Of a DNA stretch of 64,000 nucleotides, positions 1 to 8,959 are shown piece by piece (the stretch's first letter is position 1; the number at the start of each line of letters is the position of its first letter). The stretch spans positions 15,166 to 79,165 of the forward strand of contig CALFIU010000044.1 in the NCBI GenBank assembly GCA_937877455.1. Direction: 5' to 3'. This DNA comes from an uncultured Bacteroidales bacterium (GTDB lineage: Bacteria > Bacteroidota > Bacteroidia > Bacteroidales > UBA3824). The translations under genes and the position numbers were made by a program. The notes beneath the pieces are model-generated. The model had not been told where the DNA came from, did no database searches, and saw only the letters and a program-made list of their open reading frames with translations.

Positions 1-25
1 TGGATTCATACTTAGTATTAGTTGT

Positions 26-481
26 TTAGTTGGCTGCAAATGTAAAGACAAGTGTACTATATGGTTCAATAATCCCTACTCGTTGTTTTCCGTAAGCTTT
101 TTTATATGGGATTAGTAAAATACCTTCGCTGCCTTTTTTTATTTGTTGCAAAGCTATTTTCCAACCACTGATTAATGAATTATCTCCATATACCACTTGC
201 ATTACATTGTTGTAGGCAAATGTTACTACATTTTCGAGTGTTTGACCAGAATATGTTATTGTTACAATGTCTTCGTTGGAATAATTTTCTGTTCCTTCTT
301 CGGTTAAGTAGAGATATATTCCATCGTAGTTTACAAAACAAGTATCACCATATTTGCTTAGAAATTTTTCAATTGCCTCGTTTTCGGCATCGCGACCATC
401 AGCTTCTTTGCTACAAGATGTGTTTATTATAGCAATTATACTTAGAAAAAATAATAGTATAGTATTAATTTTTTTTGTCAT
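26..481 (-). CDS. FKBP-type peptidyl-prolyl isomerase lipoprotein
   Basis: The product is a 151-residue lipoprotein. Its N-terminal hydrophobic segment ends in a lipobox (NTSC, Cys23) followed by Lys-Glu, which suits surface or periplasmic lipoproteins of Bacteroidota. The C-terminal half (about residues 65-150) is an FKBP fold, with GWKIALQQIKKGSEG, IPYKKAYG and a final YSTLVFTF strand. FKBP lipoproteins isomerise Xaa-Pro bonds or act as chaperones for exported proteins. At 151 aa it holds little more than one FKBP domain, and several canonical active-site aromatics are not obvious, so activity is uncertain. It lies 1 nt downstream of a second FKBP lipoprotein and is probably co-transcribed with it. 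Confidence 0.85.
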   Translation of the reverse strand: MTKKINTILLFFLSIIAIINTSCSKEADGRDAENEAIEKFLSKYGDTCFVNYDGIYLYLTEEGTENYSNEDIVTITYSGQTLENVVTFAYNNVMQVVYGDNSLISGWKIALQQIKKGSEGILLIPYKKAYGKQRVGIIEPYSTLVFTFAAN

Positions 482-482
482 T

Positions 483-1340
483 TTATTTAAAATCTAACAA
501 TTCTATTTCAAAAAGTAGTGTGCAATATGGTGGAATAATTCCTTTTTGTCCTTTTGCTCCGTATGCAAGCCTAAACGGAATAATAAATTGGCTTTTTTCT
601 CCTTTTTTCATTGTTGCAATTGCAAATTCCCAACCCTGAATTACTAAATTTTGTCCCAGTTGAAATTTTAGAGGTTTACCTCGTTTATAACTGTTGTCAA
701 ATTCCAATCCATCGAGAAAAGTGCCTACATAGTTGACATTTACAAATTTATTCGCGGCTGTTTCTTTGCCTTGTCCTTCTTTTAGTATTATTTTATAAAT
801 GCCATTATCAAAATGTTTTGCTTGTATGCCTTCTCGTTCTAAATAACTGCGTATCAACATTTTTTCTTGTGCTACCATTCTGTTTTCAAGTTCGAGAAGT
901 TGGTTTTCAAAATCTTCTTTGGCTATAATGTTTTCGCATTTTACGTAAAATGTAAGTTGTTCTCCTTTTTTTATGAAGTCTGGTGGTGTTGTGGCGCATG
1001 ATATGTTGTAAAATTTTTCAGCATCAACTTTTATTATCATACTATCGCCTTTGTGTATTTTCGTCAAGCCCTCTTCTATGCAACCTTGCATTTCTTCTTC
1101 GGGGCATCCCATTGTAAAATTTTCGGCAACTTCTTTGCTATTGAAAAGTAACGAATCGTTTGAATTATAGTATTTTACGTTTATAATCCAAACGTCTCCT
1201 GGGTTTGCTGTTGTGCTGTCGGGGTTTTGATTTATATAGCAATATTCCACACCAGAGGGTAATGTTTTAAATTCTAAACTGTTGTTACAACTTGCTAATA
1301 ATGTGACAATTGCTATAAGTGTTTGTGTAAACTTGTTCAT
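483..1340 (-). CDS. FKBP-type peptidyl-prolyl isomerase lipoprotein, long form
   Basis: This is a 285-residue lipoprotein when started at Met 1340. An in-frame extension to 1370 would overlap panB, and the shorter start gives a clean signal with lipobox LLASC (Cys18). The C-terminal ~110 residues are a good FKBP domain (VNVNYVGTFLDGLEFDNSY, GWEFAIATMKKGEKS, IPFRLAYG, IPPYCTLLFEIELL). Residues ~25-140 look like a second, degenerate FKBP-like domain and are followed by a helical linker near 150-180. The role is likely folding of envelope proteins. It starts 10 nt after panB and runs directly into the next FKBP gene, which suggests one transcript. Confidence 0.88.
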   Translation of the reverse strand: MNKFTQTLIAIVTLLASCNNSLEFKTLPSGVEYCYINQNPDSTTANPGDVWIINVKYYNSNDSLLFNSKEVAENFTMGCPEEEMQGCIEEGLTKIHKGDSMIIKVDAEKFYNISCATTPPDFIKKGEQLTFYVKCENIIAKEDFENQLLELENRMVAQEKMLIRSYLEREGIQAKHFDNGIYKIILKEGQGKETAANKFVNVNYVGTFLDGLEFDNSYKRGKPLKFQLGQNLVIQGWEFAIATMKKGEKSQFIIPFRLAYGAKGQKGIIPPYCTLLFEIELLDFK

Positions 1341-1350
1341 AATCAAACAA

Positions 1351-2166
1351 TTAATATTGTTCTTGAGCATTTGGAAAATCGCCAGATTTTACGTCTTTTG
1401 AGTAGTTGTTAATAGCCGTTCTAATTTGTTCTGCTATGTTGGAATATTTTCGGAGAAATTTTGGTTTAAAACCTTCGTTAATTCCTAAAACATCTTGAAA
1501 AACAAGTACTTGACCATCGCAAACATTGCCGGCTCCTATTCCTATTGTTGGAATTTGTAGGCTTTGGGTAACTTTTTCGGCGAGTTGCGTTGGTATTTTT
1601 TCAAGTACAACGGAAAAGCAACCAAGTTTTTCTGCCAAGAGTGCATTTTGAAGAAGTATTTCTGCTTCTGCGTCTTCTTTTGCACGTAGTCCGTAGCCAC
1701 CAAATTTGTTTATGCTTTGTGGTGTAAGTCCAAGATGTGCCATTATTGGTATTCCTGTGGCGAGTATTGCCTTGTATGATTCTTCTATCTCTTTACCACC
1801 TTCTATTTTAACAGCTTGAGCACCTGTTCGTTTCATTATTTCCACGGCATTTTTCGATGCTTCACGTGCATCGCCTTGATATGTTCCAAATGGCATGTCA
1901 ACTACCACCATGGCACGTTTACATCCGCGTACTACCGATGCAGCGTAGATAATCATTTCGTCGAGAGTTATTGGCAGTGTGGTTTCATAACCAGCCATTA
2001 CGTTGGCAGCAGAATCGCCAACAAGTACTGCATCAATGCTTGTGGAGTCGAGTATTTTGGCCGAAGAATAGTCGTAGCAGGTTACCATCGCTATTTTTTG
2101 ACCATTTTGTTTCATTTGTTTTAATGTGTTTACGGTTACTTTTATGGTTTCGTTGTATATTGACAT
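1351..2166 (-). CDS. panB: 3-methyl-2-oxobutanoate hydroxymethyltransferase
   Basis: PanB transfers a hydroxymethyl group from 5,10-methylene-tetrahydrofolate to 2-oxoisovalerate to give ketopantoate, the first committed step of pantothenate and CoA synthesis in the cytoplasm. The 271-residue length is normal. Recognisable blocks are AMVTCYDYSSAKILD, VLVGDSAANVMAGYE (Mg-binding Asp), VVVDMPFGTYQG, AVKIEGGKE, IPIMAHLGLTPQS and PTIGIGAGNVCDGQVLV. No other pan genes are adjacent. A -7 box (TATTTTTG, plus-strand 2218-2225) lies about 52 nt upstream, but I see no well-spaced -33 box. Confidence 0.97.
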   Translation of the reverse strand: MSIYNETIKVTVNTLKQMKQNGQKIAMVTCYDYSSAKILDSTSIDAVLVGDSAANVMAGYETTLPITLDEMIIYAASVVRGCKRAMVVVDMPFGTYQGDAREASKNAVEIMKRTGAQAVKIEGGKEIEESYKAILATGIPIMAHLGLTPQSINKFGGYGLRAKEDAEAEILLQNALLAEKLGCFSVVLEKIPTQLAEKVTQSLQIPTIGIGAGNVCDGQVLVFQDVLGINEGFKPKFLRKYSNIAEQIRTAINNYSKDVKSGDFPNAQEQY

Positions 2167-2261
2167 TTTTTTATTTATTTTGTTTAACAGAAAACCTTAT
2201 TTTTTAACATTTATTTGCAAAAATAATGTTGTTTTGTATAAAATTATTTATCAATTTTGCA

Positions 2262-2277
2262 TTGTACAAATGTACAA
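2262..2277. promoter_or_regulatory. palindrome upstream of panB, possible operator
   Basis: The sequence TTGTACAAATGTACAA has perfect 7-bp arms (TTGTACA and TGTACAA) separated by 2 nt. It sits about 95 bp upstream of panB and about 40 bp from its probable -7 box. The geometry is that of a small dimeric repressor site. No regulator is identified, so the operator role is inference. Confidence 0.3.
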
Positions 2278-2328
2278 CAAAGTATGTTTTTTTCATAATA
2301 TAAAGGTTTAGGTTAATAATTAGTTATG

Positions 2329-2359
2329 CTGCGGCAAGATTTTTCTTACCGCAGTTTTT
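2329..2359. repeat. hairpin after the Wzc-like gene
   Basis: CTGCGGCAAG and CTTACCGCAG form a ~10-bp stem with one mismatch. The T run follows on the plus strand, whereas both flanking genes are on the minus strand, so this is not a textbook terminator for the Wzc-like gene, although the hairpin could still stabilise or end its transcript. Confidence 0.4.
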
Positions 2360-4825
2360 TTATTTTCTTTTCTTTCGTCTGAAAAATAACTTTTTGATAA
2401 AATGTTTTACTTTGTATTTCAGTGTGTTACGGTCTTCTGCACTTTCGTCTGAATAGTAGCCGCCATAATAACTTCCATAACCATAACCATAACCATAACC
2501 GTATTTTCCTCCGTAAGCATAAGACCCGCCTTTGCGTTTTATTCCGTTAAACACGATATTCATGTTGTGGAGATTGTTGCTTTTTAGGTCGTTGAATAGT
2601 TTGAGTACTGATTTTTGTGAGTATTTTTGACGTATTACAAATAGATAGCACGATGTATATTTGTCTAAAAGTATTGCGTCTGTTACAATGCCTACTGGTG
2701 CAGAGTCGATTATTATATAATCGTATTTATGTCGATTTGTTTCGATAAATTCTTGCATACGTGTAGAACCAATGAGTTCGGCTGGGTTGGGTGGTATTGG
2801 TCCTGGTAGTGCAATATCTAATTGAAAATCAAGTACGGTATTGTTTGCATCGCGATAATATTTTTGGGTAATTATTATATCTTCTATTTCGCTATTATGA
2901 CTTAGGTATGTACTCATTCCTAATGTGTTTGGCAATCCAAAGTATTCTTGAAGTCTTGGTTTTCTAAGGTCAAGTCCAACGAGTAAAACTTTTTGGTTGT
3001 TCATTGCTGTTATTAGAGCGAGATTAACAGCGTTGAATGTTTTTCCTTCGCCGCTCACTGTTGATGTCAAGACAATAACTTTGTGTTTTTGGTCGGGATC
3101 TACATATTGTAGGTTTGTTCTTAATCCGCGATAAGCTTCGGCTATTGAGCTATTTTTTGCTGTTACAACAGGTGTTTTTGTATGATGGCGGTTTTCTCCT
3201 ATTGTTCCTAAGGGCGAAAGTCCAGTTACGCGTTCAATTTCAGATACTTCTGATATTTTTGTGTCGAGGAGTATTAATAGTGCAATTAATACAGCAGGTA
3301 CTATTAATCCAATTGTTATTGCTTTTGAAGTAGGAAATGCGCCAATGGGAGCAACGTATGAGCGAGTTATCCATGATGCTTTGTCGAGAATTTCGGCATC
3401 TGGTTGGTTGGTGAATGCTGAAATTCCTGCTTCGTAACGGCGACGGAAAAGATAGTTGTATAGGTCGTTGTTTAGGTCGTATTTTTTTGATATTTTAAGT
3501 TTTTCGCGTTCAGTGGCAGGTAGTTCGGTTAATAGACCGCGCATTTGGTTCATCTTGCTTGTTATTTCTTTTTTGCGCTTATCAAGCATATTACTTGCTA
3601 AATCTATGTATATCAGTAATTTGCGAATTATTTCCCGTGTTTGATAGTCGTTAAATTGGTATGGTTTTACATTTTTGCCGTCGCGTACCGAAAAGTCTAA
3701 AACGTTTCGTTCCGACATTTGGGCGTTTATTTGATTGAGGTATCCGTTTAGCCGTTCATCGGTTATGCCTGCCAATGATGGTGGAACTATTGCTGTAAGG
3801 TCGGGACGTAGATTTTCGTCTTCGCTGTTGTAGAGTTCCATTTGCTCTTTTATGTATTGATAGTAACTTTCTTTTAGTGCTATTTGTTGTAATTCTGTGC
3901 GTCCTTCTTTTAGAGTTCCAGTTACTTCGCTCATTCCAGGACGGAATATTGCATCTACCGAATTTGAGAATTTTAGTAAATCGGCATCGCCTACAGCAAG
4001 GCTGTCGCTTAATGTTACGAGTAGTGTGTCGATAAATTGTATTGTTTTTACAACTATTCTATTTTTTTCTTCGAGTGAGTAGGCTAAGTAAGCTTTTGTT
4101 ATAGCGTTTACGTAATCGTCGCATTTTTCTGGTACTTCGCCTACTATTGCTACTCTTACTATTGTTCCGTTTTTGTTTTTTTTGGTTACTCTTAAGTTGG
4201 CAGAGTATCTTGGTACAAGGCTTTCTAATGTTTCTGTTTTAAAAAAATATATTTGCCCTTTTTTGCCAACGCATGCCATAGTGGTATCGTATGGCATGAT
4301 GCGAAATTTAAATTGTTCTGTTTCTGCCCAATTGCCAACCGAAGCAGTTATGTATTTTTCTGAGTTTCCTATGCTAATTTTAAATTGGTCGTCGCCAGTA
4401 AATGTAAGAAATATTTTTTGGTTGTATATTTGGGGGTGGTTTTTGTCGTATTCTACACGAAACGGTGATGTATTTTTATAAAGTTCGCGGTCGGCTCCAT
4501 AGTGTCCAGCACGGTAGTATGAGGTTTCAAAATCCAGTTCCGACAATGCAATTCTTGCAAGATTGTAGGATTTAAACATGTCTATTTCGTTTTGGACATC
4601 AAATGATGGCAATATTGTACCGAGCCCCGTAAAATTTTGTGGGCTATCTTTCTTTTTTAACATTACTGTTGCATTGCTACACGATTGAGGTATCTGATAG
4701 CGATTTTGGTAATGTGCGTATGCGAGTGAAATTATTACGCCAAAGGCAAGCATCCACCATTTTGGGAGTACTTTTCTTAGATAATATTTATAGTCTATTG
4801 GTTGGTCTTCTTTGTCTTGTTCCAT
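2360..4825 (-). CDS. Wzc-like polysaccharide co-polymerase / tyrosine autokinase
   Basis: This 821-residue inner-membrane protein controls chain length and export of capsular or exopolysaccharide with the outer-membrane Wza-like protein encoded just upstream. TM1 is near residues 23-39, followed by a periplasmic Wzz/GNVR region with coiled coil and TM2 near 502-521. The cytoplasmic BY-kinase domain has Walker A (SGEGKTF, ~590), Walker A' (LLVGLDLRKPR, ~617) and Walker B (YIIIDSAPVG, ~703). The C-terminus holds a Tyr/Gly-rich cluster (about residues 765-785, GYGYGYGYG), the expected autophosphorylation site. Its start is 13 nt after the export gene. No cognate tyrosine phosphatase or glycosyltransferase cluster is adjacent. 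Confidence 0.93.
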   Translation of the reverse strand: MEQDKEDQPIDYKYYLRKVLPKWWMLAFGVIISLAYAHYQNRYQIPQSCSNATVMLKKKDSPQNFTGLGTILPSFDVQNEIDMFKSYNLARIALSELDFETSYYRAGHYGADRELYKNTSPFRVEYDKNHPQIYNQKIFLTFTGDDQFKISIGNSEKYITASVGNWAETEQFKFRIMPYDTTMACVGKKGQIYFFKTETLESLVPRYSANLRVTKKNKNGTIVRVAIVGEVPEKCDDYVNAITKAYLAYSLEEKNRIVVKTIQFIDTLLVTLSDSLAVGDADLLKFSNSVDAIFRPGMSEVTGTLKEGRTELQQIALKESYYQYIKEQMELYNSEDENLRPDLTAIVPPSLAGITDERLNGYLNQINAQMSERNVLDFSVRDGKNVKPYQFNDYQTREIIRKLLIYIDLASNMLDKRKKEITSKMNQMRGLLTELPATEREKLKISKKYDLNNDLYNYLFRRRYEAGISAFTNQPDAEILDKASWITRSYVAPIGAFPTSKAITIGLIVPAVLIALLILLDTKISEVSEIERVTGLSPLGTIGENRHHTKTPVVTAKNSSIAEAYRGLRTNLQYVDPDQKHKVIVLTSTVSGEGKTFNAVNLALITAMNNQKVLLVGLDLRKPRLQEYFGLPNTLGMSTYLSHNSEIEDIIITQKYYRDANNTVLDFQLDIALPGPIPPNPAELIGSTRMQEFIETNRHKYDYIIIDSAPVGIVTDAILLDKYTSCYLFVIRQKYSQKSVLKLFNDLKSNNLHNMNIVFNGIKRKGGSYAYGGKYGYGYGYGYGSYYGGYYSDESAEDRNTLKYKVKHFIKKLFFRRKKRK

Positions 4826-4838
4826 TGTTAAGCGTTTT

Positions 4839-5582
4839 TTACTTGACGTAACGTTCTATGAGATAATAAAGCGACATACCAGATGTAAATATTGTTAACA
4901 CGGCAGAGTAGTCGTTGAGTGCGCGTTTGAAAGCTGTAAGTCTTCTTGGTTCAACGTATATCATATCGCCGGGTTGTAGATAAAATTGTGTTGCTTCCAT
5001 TAACTTTCGGTCTGTAATGTCAACTTTATATAGCAAATACCCTTTGACGGTTTTTCGTATTATTATTATTTTTCGTCGTTTGGCATCGTACGTTACTCCT
5101 CCGTGTCTTGCTACGGCTTCGAGAATACTTACTTTGGTGTCGGAAAAATTTATCATTCCGTTTTGGACACCGAGAAAATAGACATTAAAATTCATTAGCC
5201 TTGTAGAAACTACTGCATCTATGAGTTTTTCGTCAACCATTTTTTGAATATCTTGCCTTATTTCTTTGATTGTTTTGTCAAGTACAAAAATATCTCCAAA
5301 TATTGGAACGTGTATGTAACCTGTGTCGCTAACTTCAAATCCCGAATGTGTTACTTCTTTGCCTTGATCGCTTACAAACAAACTATTAATCTGTGAGTTG
5401 GTGGTTTTTAGTGCAATGCCTATTATGTCGCCAACTTTTATGTGATAGTCTTCTACAGTGTCGATGTATTCGTGCGGTAGTTGTGTTTTGTCATCAACAA
5501 TGTAGCGTATGTTGCGATAACACGAACTGAACATTAGCACGGTTAATACAAAAAAAAGCGTTTTTAAAATTCTTAATTTCAT
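4839..5582 (-). CDS. Wza-like polysaccharide export lipoprotein
   Basis: This is a 247-residue outer-membrane lipoprotein with lipobox FSSC (Cys21). Residues ~45-130 form the polysaccharide export domain (YHIKVGDIIGIALK, FEVSDTGYIHVPIFG) and the next segment resembles an SLBB domain (SILEAVARHGGVTYDAKR). The family builds the translocon through which polysaccharide leaves the cell. The C-terminal ~20 residues are hydrophobic, consistent with an outer-membrane anchoring helix. It pairs with the downstream tyrosine autokinase, 13 nt away. Confidence 0.92.
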   Translation of the reverse strand: MKLRILKTLFFVLTVLMFSSCYRNIRYIVDDKTQLPHEYIDTVEDYHIKVGDIIGIALKTTNSQINSLFVSDQGKEVTHSGFEVSDTGYIHVPIFGDIFVLDKTIKEIRQDIQKMVDEKLIDAVVSTRLMNFNVYFLGVQNGMINFSDTKVSILEAVARHGGVTYDAKRRKIIIIRKTVKGYLLYKVDITDRKLMEATQFYLQPGDMIYVEPRRLTAFKRALNDYSAVLTIFTSGMSLYYLIERYVK

Positions 5583-5629
5583 TACAATGCTTAATAAATT
5601 ATCAAATTAATTGTCGTTTATTGTGTTTG

Positions 5630-6820
5630 TCATTGAATTTTATTTTGTTGTTTTTTTTTGCGTCGTCGCATTATTATGGTGTTATGTAGTGCTATTATTG
5701 GCCATCCTAAAATTGGAAGGTACATTGCCAATAATATAGGGCGTTTGGCTATGGTTTTTAGGCATTTGTTTAATGTTAACTTTAAACTTTCTTGTCCTTT
5801 TTCTTGCGAATAATTTACGTCAAAGTATGTCATTGTACATGGCCAAAACGCAGGAAAATATCTAAAAAAATTTTTTCTATTTTTCCACATGGCTTTTATC
5901 AACCCTTTTATGTCGTAAAATTTATCTCCATATTTTTCTACGGCTTCGTTTAGATTTCGTTGCATAATTTGACGTATTTTTTCGCCAATATCTTTCAAGT
6001 CTTTTTGTGTTATGTCCTCATAAGGTTTGTCTATCATTTCGTATGCCTTGATGCGTTTACCAAGTACAAATGTTAATCTTGAGGGCAATGATATGTAGAA
6101 AATCCACGGTTGAAAAATTGCAAGAAATATTATTGGTCCAAATGGAAAAAATGGTAGCCCAAAATTTCTCCCTTTGCGGGTTATTTTTTTTATGTTGTAG
6201 GCTAATGGATTGTTATATTCTCCGTTAACTGTTAGTATTGGTATTATGTCGGTTTTGTATCGTATGCTCATTCGCAAAAAGGATGTTTTGAATGGTTGTA
6301 ACTTATACCTTTTGTCAAATCCTTTTCCAATACCTTCGAGTCCTTCAGGAAAAATTAGTATGTTGCTTAAGTTTAGTTTCATGCCCGTTTCAAAATTTAG
6401 AAATGTGGCGTTTATGCAACCTGCTTTCCACCATAGTCCATCTATCATAAATGGACACATGTATGGAAATTTTGTGAGTAGTGGGGATATAAGTGCGCGA
6501 ATGTTATCTATTGTGTTTTGTCCGCGTTCTATTATTTTGCTTATAAATGCTATTGCATCCCATGGAAAAGCCATTCCACTATGATTTGCAGCGAATATTA
6601 ATGGCGAATCGTTTTCTGTGCGGGTAGGGAAGGGTTCTAAGTTGATAAATCTGGCTCTAAACCAAACTTCGCGTATTGGGTTGAGAATAACTTTGTTGAA
6701 CACATCGGCGTATGACAAATTGTATAAATTTGAATACACTGCGCGGTTTTTCTCTATTTCCTCGTCGGTAAGCACCAACCTATTGCGATATTGACTTATA
6801 ACCGTTTCTGTGGTTTGCAT
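5630..6820 (-). CDS. PlsC-family 1-acyl-glycerophosphate acyltransferase-like protein
   Basis: The 396-residue product (start Met 6820) has the acyltransferase blocks FAANHSGMAFPWDA (the His-Asp motif, with unusual spacing) and IFPEGLEG. A hydrophobic stretch near VFLAIFQPWIF and a C-terminal TM (ILLAMYLPILGWPIIAL) place it at the inner membrane. An in-frame extension to 6943 was rejected because a promoter lies inside it (-7 TACCTTTG, plus-strand 6852-6859). The likely role is acylation of a glycerolipid or similar acceptor; the acceptor cannot be read from sequence. It sits 47 nt upstream of the polysaccharide export pair. Confidence 0.82.
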   Translation of the reverse strand: MQTTETVISQYRNRLVLTDEEIEKNRAVYSNLYNLSYADVFNKVILNPIREVWFRARFINLEPFPTRTENDSPLIFAANHSGMAFPWDAIAFISKIIERGQNTIDNIRALISPLLTKFPYMCPFMIDGLWWKAGCINATFLNFETGMKLNLSNILIFPEGLEGIGKGFDKRYKLQPFKTSFLRMSIRYKTDIIPILTVNGEYNNPLAYNIKKITRKGRNFGLPFFPFGPIIFLAIFQPWIFYISLPSRLTFVLGKRIKAYEMIDKPYEDITQKDLKDIGEKIRQIMQRNLNEAVEKYGDKFYDIKGLIKAMWKNRKNFFRYFPAFWPCTMTYFDVNYSQEKGQESLKLTLNKCLKTIAKRPILLAMYLPILGWPIIALHNTIIMRRRKKKQQNKIQ

Positions 6821-6851
6821 AGAAAATTGTGTAAATGCTGTTTTCAAAGTG

Positions 6852-6884
6852 CAAAGGTAAAAAAATGTTTTTGAAAATTTGCAA
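6852..6884 (-). promoter_or_regulatory. Bacteroidota-type promoter for the PlsC-like gene
   Basis: On the minus strand, TTG (6882-6884) and TACCTTTG (6852-6859) are separated by 22 nt. Transcription would begin near 6845, about 25 nt before the chosen Met. Confidence 0.5.
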
Positions 6885-6926
6885 AAACATTTTTTAAGGA
6901 TTGTTAAAAAATAATAAAATAATTTT

Positions 6927-8936
6927 TTATAAACTAAAACCAACGATTGCTACGTCGCCAATTTGTCCGCGCCATTCTGTTATTATTTCTGTAAGCCTTT
7001 GTTTTTGAATTTCCATTGGTGAAACGGAGTTTTTTAATACTGCATGTCTAAATTGTTCGGTTGATACCATTGATGTTTTTTCTTGGATGGGAAGTGTGCT
7101 ATCGTAACCATCGGTGCAGAGATACACAATGTCGCTTTGTTGCAATTGAACAGCGATGTTTTGAAAATTGAAACCTTTTGATGCTGGCCCTATTGGTAAT
7201 TCATCGCCTTTTATTGTTGTTATTTTGTAGTTTCTAACAAGTAGCATTTGGCGTGCGGCTCCTGCAAAGTTGCCTTGGTATGTTTCTTTGTCGAATATAA
7301 GTAACGATATGCATACAGAATCGGGACGGTCGTTGCCGTAATAATCTACTCCTACATTGCGTTGTAGATTGTCGCGTAGTTTGCAAAGTAGTTCGTTTGG
7401 AGATATGGTTGGGTTGTTTACAAATAGTGTATCGAGAAATATTATTGTCATACTTGATAACAATACACCTGGAACGCCTAATGGTGAGCAATCGCCTACT
7501 GCTACGGCTATTGTGTTACCTATTTTTTTTGTGTAATAAAAACAATTGCCTATTGTGTCTTGTGGATCGAAGAGTTTAAAACAATTTTTGAAAATTGTGT
7601 TTGTTGGTGCTACAACTGATAGTATGACGTTTTGGAATATGCGTGAATAGTTATGATTAAATACAAGTTGGTTGTTGTTGTCTTGGAGTTCAGATTCGCG
7701 TTGATTCATAAACTCATTAATGGTTATGAGTTCGTTTTTGCTACTTTGTAATACTTTGCTCATTTTGTTGAGTTGGTATTTTAAGTCTTTTATTTCCAAA
7801 TCTTTACGATCGTTTTCTATTACGTTAGTCTGATAGTCATCGCGAAGCATTCTAAAATCTTCGCGTTGTGTTCTATATTCTTCGCGTATTTTTATTAGGT
7901 CTTCGCTTTTTTCAAGCACTTCGGCGCGTTTTTGATCTAATGCGTTTGAGGTTTGTTCAAGTTCAGTTTTCTGAATGATGAAATTGTTGATAGTGTTGGA
8001 GATTTTTCCGTATTCGGTATTTTGGTTTAGTAATAGGCTTATACTATTTGTGTCGTTGTTATCAATTGCTTTGGATATTTGTTTTACTGGTCTTATAAGT
8101 TTTAGATACATAATGCCCACAAAGAGCATTATTATTGTTATGAACATGGCAAGTATTATTATTGTTACGGTAAATACATCATAGCCAATGTTTTGTAGTG
8201 ATGTGCTTATAAAATAAAAATATCCTACGGGTTGGTTTTGAAAATTTTTGAGTTCACGGGTTATAATGTTTTTTTTCTTTATATCAATGTTTAGTCTGTC
8301 TAAGTCGGATAGGTTGGCTACAAGTCCTACTTGTATATCACCTAAGGAGTTTTGTAGGTCGGTTAGTACATTGCGGTCTATTAGTCTTGTTAAACAAAGG
8401 TATCCTTGAGAACGTTCTTGCCGTGAGTATATGTCGCCAGATGATACTATGCCTGCGCAGAAAAACTCGAAGATTGCGTTGTTTTTCATTTGATAGTAGT
8501 GCTGAAAACATGTGTCTTTAAATAGGCCTACAAATTCGTTTGATGTCATATTAAAAAAGTCGAATTTGATAAAGTTTTCGTTTACGTTTTCGTAGTATTT
8601 GTTGCCGGTGCTGTCAAAAAGCATAACGGATGCTGCTTGGTAAACATCCACCATGTAGCCTATGTTATCGTCAACCCATGAGGAATCGTAGTCGTTCATA
8701 AAATCAATGAGTTCGTCCCATGCGGAGTTGTCGTGTACTATGTTGGCATATTTTTCTGATTTTATTTCTATTATTCTATCAATAAGTAATTCGGTTTGTT
8801 TTCGGCTTTCCTCTTCTATTATTTGTCGTGATTCCATTTGCTTGCTGTAATACCATAGTATTACAAAAGCTATGATTATTATTGCGAAAAATCCAAAGGC
8901 TATGATTCCCGTTTGAACCGATTTTTTTTTGCTCAT
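6927..8936 (-). CDS. CHASE4-HAMP-SpoIIE protein with degenerate PP2C motifs
   Basis: This 669-residue membrane protein has TM1 (~10-30), an extracytoplasmic CHASE4-like domain (HDNSAWDELIDFM, ~65-80), TM2 (~250-275), HAMP, a long coiled coil (~320-420) and a C-terminal SpoIIE/PP2C-type domain. It is a tandem paralogue of the next gene. Compared with that copy, the metal-binding motif GGDFYY is GNCFYY and GDCTGHG is GDCSPLG, while TDG and one terminal Asp remain. PP2C enzymes need these aspartates for metal binding, so the domain may be inactive, working instead as a sensor or a binding decoy. That is inference; the residue changes are seen directly. Confidence 0.85.
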   Translation of the reverse strand: MSKKKSVQTGIIAFGFFAIIIIAFVILWYYSKQMESRQIIEEESRKQTELLIDRIIEIKSEKYANIVHDNSAWDELIDFMNDYDSSWVDDNIGYMVDVYQAASVMLFDSTGNKYYENVNENFIKFDFFNMTSNEFVGLFKDTCFQHYYQMKNNAIFEFFCAGIVSSGDIYSRQERSQGYLCLTRLIDRNVLTDLQNSLGDIQVGLVANLSDLDRLNIDIKKKNIITRELKNFQNQPVGYFYFISTSLQNIGYDVFTVTIIILAMFITIIMLFVGIMYLKLIRPVKQISKAIDNNDTNSISLLLNQNTEYGKISNTINNFIIQKTELEQTSNALDQKRAEVLEKSEDLIKIREEYRTQREDFRMLRDDYQTNVIENDRKDLEIKDLKYQLNKMSKVLQSSKNELITINEFMNQRESELQDNNNQLVFNHNYSRIFQNVILSVVAPTNTIFKNCFKLFDPQDTIGNCFYYTKKIGNTIAVAVGDCSPLGVPGVLLSSMTIIFLDTLFVNNPTISPNELLCKLRDNLQRNVGVDYYGNDRPDSVCISLLIFDKETYQGNFAGAARQMLLVRNYKITTIKGDELPIGPASKGFNFQNIAVQLQQSDIVYLCTDGYDSTLPIQEKTSMVSTEQFRHAVLKNSVSPMEIQKQRLTEIITEWRGQIGDVAIVGFSL

Positions 8937-8959
8937 GTTTTGTTAATTTTTTGTGGTTT

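Noticed and set aside
1816..2124. Cys/His-rich open frame antisense to panB
   Set aside because: PanB is unambiguous on the other strand; no start signal or family similarity.
6821..6943. 41-residue N-terminal extension of the PlsC-like protein
   Set aside because: It overlaps the upstream SpoIIE gene's end and contains the gene's own promoter.
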